Positions 61,501 through 64,000 of a stretch of DNA of 64,000 bases are shown piece after piece. The stretch lies in NCBI GenBank assembly GCA_023897205.1, contig JAHWDD010000002.1, positions 6,510,001-6,574,000 on the forward strand, read 5' to 3'. A model generated the notes under the pieces. It was given only the letters and a program-made list of their open reading frames with translations, did no database searches and was not told the origin of the DNA. A program made the translations under genes and the position numbers. The first letter of the stretch is position 1, and each line of letters begins with the position of its first letter. This DNA is from Exophiala sp. HKRS030. Its lineage: Eukaryota; Ascomycota; Eurotiomycetes; Chaetothyriales; Herpotrichiellaceae.

Positions 61501-63037
61501 TCTCGTCTCCCTGCTACTCATTGGAAAAAAGCACATCTGCATCTAGCACGTGGTCGTTCGTCCTCCCGTGCACGTGCGCCAATCCGTCGAAGAGTTGTCC
61601 CAGGCTCATATTCTGGGTGTTCGGTACGATTGCGAATCATATTGTTCAGGTAGTCTCTCTGCCGAGAGTACTCCTTTTCGGAGTTCAAAGACGGACAAGG
61701 AAACTTCCAGCCATCAGGAGCAAGCCGACGATTGACTTTGTGGTTGGCATGTGAACTGGCTTCGTCTCGAGACGAAATGGCGAAGTTGCTATGTAGGTCG
61801 AAACATCGCATGTGGCTCGAAACCGCTCGAGGCACTTCAACAAACCAGCTTTGCCGGGTGGCTGATGTTAGCCTTAGCTATCCCGGCCAATGCAATCGCA
61901 ATTCATCAGATTGTAGTCCGCAGCAGAACAGTCCTGAAGTGGACTACTGAAGGCCAGTCATGCCACTATCGCTGCTCATTGTGTCGTTCATCCTTCGAGA
62001 ATCCTAGCCTCCTCCCATTTTGGGGATACTCAGATCAAGTTCTAGCCGTCGATGTTGGAGGGAAACTCGTCCATGCAAGAAACATTGACCTAGTCTCCCA
62101 AGCATATGCGGTATCACCTCAGCCAAATGGTGCTCCAATCACTGTAGATGCAGGCTTGGTTGAAGACCCCATATCTGAGGAGCCAATCATGAATCAAATG
62201 GAAAGATGGGCTAGCACCTCGTCCGCCCACGGCCTTGCCCTGGTCACTTGAATGTGGTATGAAGGTACTTTCAACTTACTCATTGTACTTGTCTACCGTG
62301 TTTATTACGTATATATGATATCTTATCAATCTTGGACGCATGTTTGTGATGACGCATGATCTTATGAATAAAGACGTGGAAAGAGAAATCGGTACAAAGG
62401 CGGAGCCGAATCCTGCCCTTGCATGATCAAGGCAACATGCATGTACTTCGACCCATAACATGACGAATTAATGTGAGTTGAAGGGCGTAGCTGAACAACC
62501 CCGTTGCCCGAGAGATAAATGTAGAAATTACACTGTTGGTTGCTGTTCTTAATCCGAGCCCATACGGGCTTTTGATAAGGAAATGCGACGAGGAGAAGCG
62601 AAGGATGTTCCTGACCGGACCCCTGCTAAACTCCTCAGCGTTCGTCATTGGATCGTTGTTGTTAGTGCAATTCCACCAACTGCCATCATGCACCCTCACA
62701 GCCTTATCACCATCGCCTGCGCTGTTGGGATTCTCCCAGCAGACGCTGGACTCGATGCAAATGTACATGTCGATATCGACGTTAATCTGTCAAGCATTCT
62801 GTGAACTTGTCCCTCATCACTGCCACCACATGCTTGGAGTATCGCAGCAATTCTGCCAGCTCTCATAACTGTCCGGCGCTCCATGATTGTCGACCTGGAC
62901 TCCATCGGTGCCCAAGTCGTCGACATTTGACAAGAGCAGAGGCTTTTCCTCGGTGTTGTCATCCCTGACCTGATGATTGCGTATCGCAGCCGTGCTTAGA
63001 GTCGTATCCTTGCACACCTTACAATAACAACGGATTA
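58534..63037. other. Gene-poor intergenic region of about 4.5 kb
   Basis: No clear gene is present. Two candidates are too weak to call. One is a plus-strand frame from an ATG at 61865 to 62251, 128 residues with a hydrophobic start and a CHYRCSLC motif. The other is a minus-strand series of frames between 62560 and 63010 rich in Trp and Cys (ESWQNCC, then SSVCWENPNS and GSWWNCTNNN). The second could be a relic or multi-exon secreted protein just upstream of the phosphorylase-domain gene. Four CACGTG sites cluster at 61425-61576. Confidence 0.45.
61425..61576. promoter_or_regulatory. Cluster of four CACGTG sites
   Basis: CACGTG occurs at 61425, 61457, 61547 and 61571, four times in 152 bp, where about one per 4 kb is expected by chance. 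The nearest annotated gene downstream is the phosphorylase-domain gene, 1.5 kb away, so the target is unclear. Confidence 0.4.
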
Positions 63038-64000
63038 ATGACCTCGAACGCACCACCGAAGCCCGCCGACCGGAATGCTTTCGAAATCGCAATACTCTGC
63101 GCTCTACAACTCGAATCAAATGCAGTCGAAGCAATCTTCGATGAGTTCTGGGAAGAAGACGGGATAGAATATGACAAAGCGCCTGGGGACCTCAATTCAT
63201 ACACACTCGGTTGCATTGGAAGACATAATGTTGTATTGGCCTACCTTCCCGACATAGGCCCCCGTGAGTCGATTCGTGCTGCGGAGAACTTTCGCGCGAG
63301 CTTTCCCAACATCCGCTTAGGGTTGGTGGTTGGCATTTGTGGCGGAGTGCCACGGCCTTTGGGCCATAGCGATGAAATCTTTCTTGGCGATGTTGTCATC
63401 AGCACTGGCGTCGTACATTATGGCTCTGGGGCTCAGTACTCCAACAGAATAATACCGAAACCTGGAAGAGATGATCTCGTCGGCCGAACAAGCCATGAGA
63501 TTCGCGCGTTCTTGAGTAAGATGCAAGGCGCTCGGGCACGATCCAGACTTCAAGAGCATACCTCTCAATATATTGCGGAGATTCGTGATCGAGATGTTTT
63601 CCAAGGCTGCACCGAGCCAGCCGCCGGCGAAGACAAGCTCTACCGCGCCGACTATCGCCATAAGCATCAGGACCCATCCGCGTGTGCAATATGTGCTCGT
63701 TGTTCCAGAATGGAAGATGATGTCTGTGAAAATGCTCTCGGAGCATCCTGCGCCGAGCTGGGATGCAATGATGATCAATTAGAGCACCGGGTACGCCCAG
63801 CGCACCGCCTCAATAAGGTCCATTTTGGATTGATTGCATCTGGTAACCTAGTAATGAAATCCGGACCTCACCGAGATCGAATTGCTATCGAAGAAAAAGT
63901 CATCGGATTCGAGATGGAAGGGGCTGGTGTCTGGGACAGCCTTCCAACCGTGGTAATCAAATCCGTGTGTGATTATAGTGACAGTCACAAGAACAAGCTT
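63038..64000 (+). CDS. Nucleoside-phosphorylase-like (PNP_UDP) domain protein, probable N terminus of an NLR receptor, 3' end outside the window
   Basis: The frame is open from the ATG at 63038 to the last base (321 codons) with no stop. The domain begins at FEIAILCAL (residue 15). It then shows YTLGCIGRHNVVLAYLP, LVVGICGGVP (96-105), EIFLGDVVISTG (113-124), KLYRADYRHKH, EMEGAGVWDSLP (about 292-303) and CDYSDSHKNK at the window edge. These are the marks of the purine/uridine phosphorylase-like domain that in filamentous fungi usually sits before a NACHT or NB-ARC ATPase and ankyrin, TPR or WD repeats. Such proteins resemble animal and plant NLRs and are linked to nonself recognition and heterokaryon incompatibility. 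Two CxxC-like pairs (CAICARC) lie in a linker insert. The receptor parts are not in the window, so NLR status is inferred; a stand-alone domain is possible. Confidence 0.85.
   Translation, partial: MTSNAPPKPADRNAFEIAILCALQLESNAVEAIFDEFWEEDGIEYDKAPGDLNSYTLGCIGRHNVVLAYLPDIGPRESIRAAENFRASFPNIRLGLVVGICGGVPRPLGHSDEIFLGDVVISTGVVHYGSGAQYSNRIIPKPGRDDLVGRTSHEIRAFLSKMQGARARSRLQEHTSQYIAEIRDRDVFQGCTEPAAGEDKLYRADYRHKHQDPSACAICARCSRMEDDVCENALGASCAELGCNDDQLEHRVRPAHRLNKVHFGLIASGNLVMKSGPHRDRIAIEEKVIGFEMEGAGVWDSLPTVVIKSVCDYSDSHKNKL

Noticed and set aside
61751..62251. 167-codon plus-strand frame
   Set aside because: Its first codon is GTG and only the part from 61865 has an ATG. The hydrophobic start and CHYRCSLC are suggestive, but there is no recognisable family, so it is only mentioned in the intergenic entry.

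Overview
This is a nuclear window from a filamentous ascomycete (Pezizomycotina). The protein-coding genes carry short introns of roughly 45-115 bp with GTRNGT donors and YAG acceptors. One tRNA gene has an anticodon-loop intron. The gene set (fungal COG8, RAT1, SPB4, DGK1, a Zn2Cys6 regulator and an NLR-type nucleoside-phosphorylase domain) is typical of this group. A 9-mer, TACTCCGTA, recurs in the intergenic DNA. I cannot name the species; a Eurotiomycetes-like fungus is only a guess.

The left two thirds (1-43.1 kb) is ordinary gene space. In order it holds: the 3' part of COG8 (+), a cytochrome b561 protein (-), an MFS transporter (-), a protein with a J-like HPD motif (+), a mitochondrial-type seryl-tRNA synthetase (+), an intron-bearing tRNA-Arg(CCG), the nuclear 5'-3' exoribonuclease RAT1 (-), a secreted beta-lactamase-fold serine hydrolase (+), a (GA)n microsatellite, a metacaspase without a prodomain (-), a single-pass membrane protein (-), a conserved two-exon protein of unknown function (+), a small mitochondrial-looking protein (-), the diacylglycerol kinase DGK1 (-), a RidA protein (-), the DEAD-box helicase SPB4 (+), a seven-exon class III CoA-transferase of the SUGCT type (-), and a second MFS transporter (-). 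They cover Golgi trafficking, RNA processing, translation, lipid metabolism and transport, and there is no sign of a biosynthetic cluster.

The right third is different. From 43.1 to 52.4 kb there is a stretch of about 9 kb with no supportable gene; it is rich in simple and tandem repeats and in TACTCCGTA. It ends at a large Zn2Cys6 transcription factor whose leader carries three CACGTG boxes at 9-bp spacing and a short uORF that overlaps the start codon. Beyond that are more microsatellites, a 55-residue secreted peptide gene at 58.4 kb, and a gene-poor stretch. The window closes inside a phosphorylase-domain protein of the kind found at the N terminus of fungal NLR (NACHT/NB-ARC) receptors.

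The most striking pattern is that five unrelated genes (COG8, cytochrome b561, DGK1, the CoA-transferase and the Zn2Cys6 factor) each lack exactly one base. In all five the deficit maps to a run of C on the coding strand, where one more C would give an in-frame CCC proline codon and rejoin two conserved halves. Under-called C homopolymers in the assembly are the likeliest cause. Real mutation or translational recoding are alternatives that raw reads and RNA or protein data would settle.
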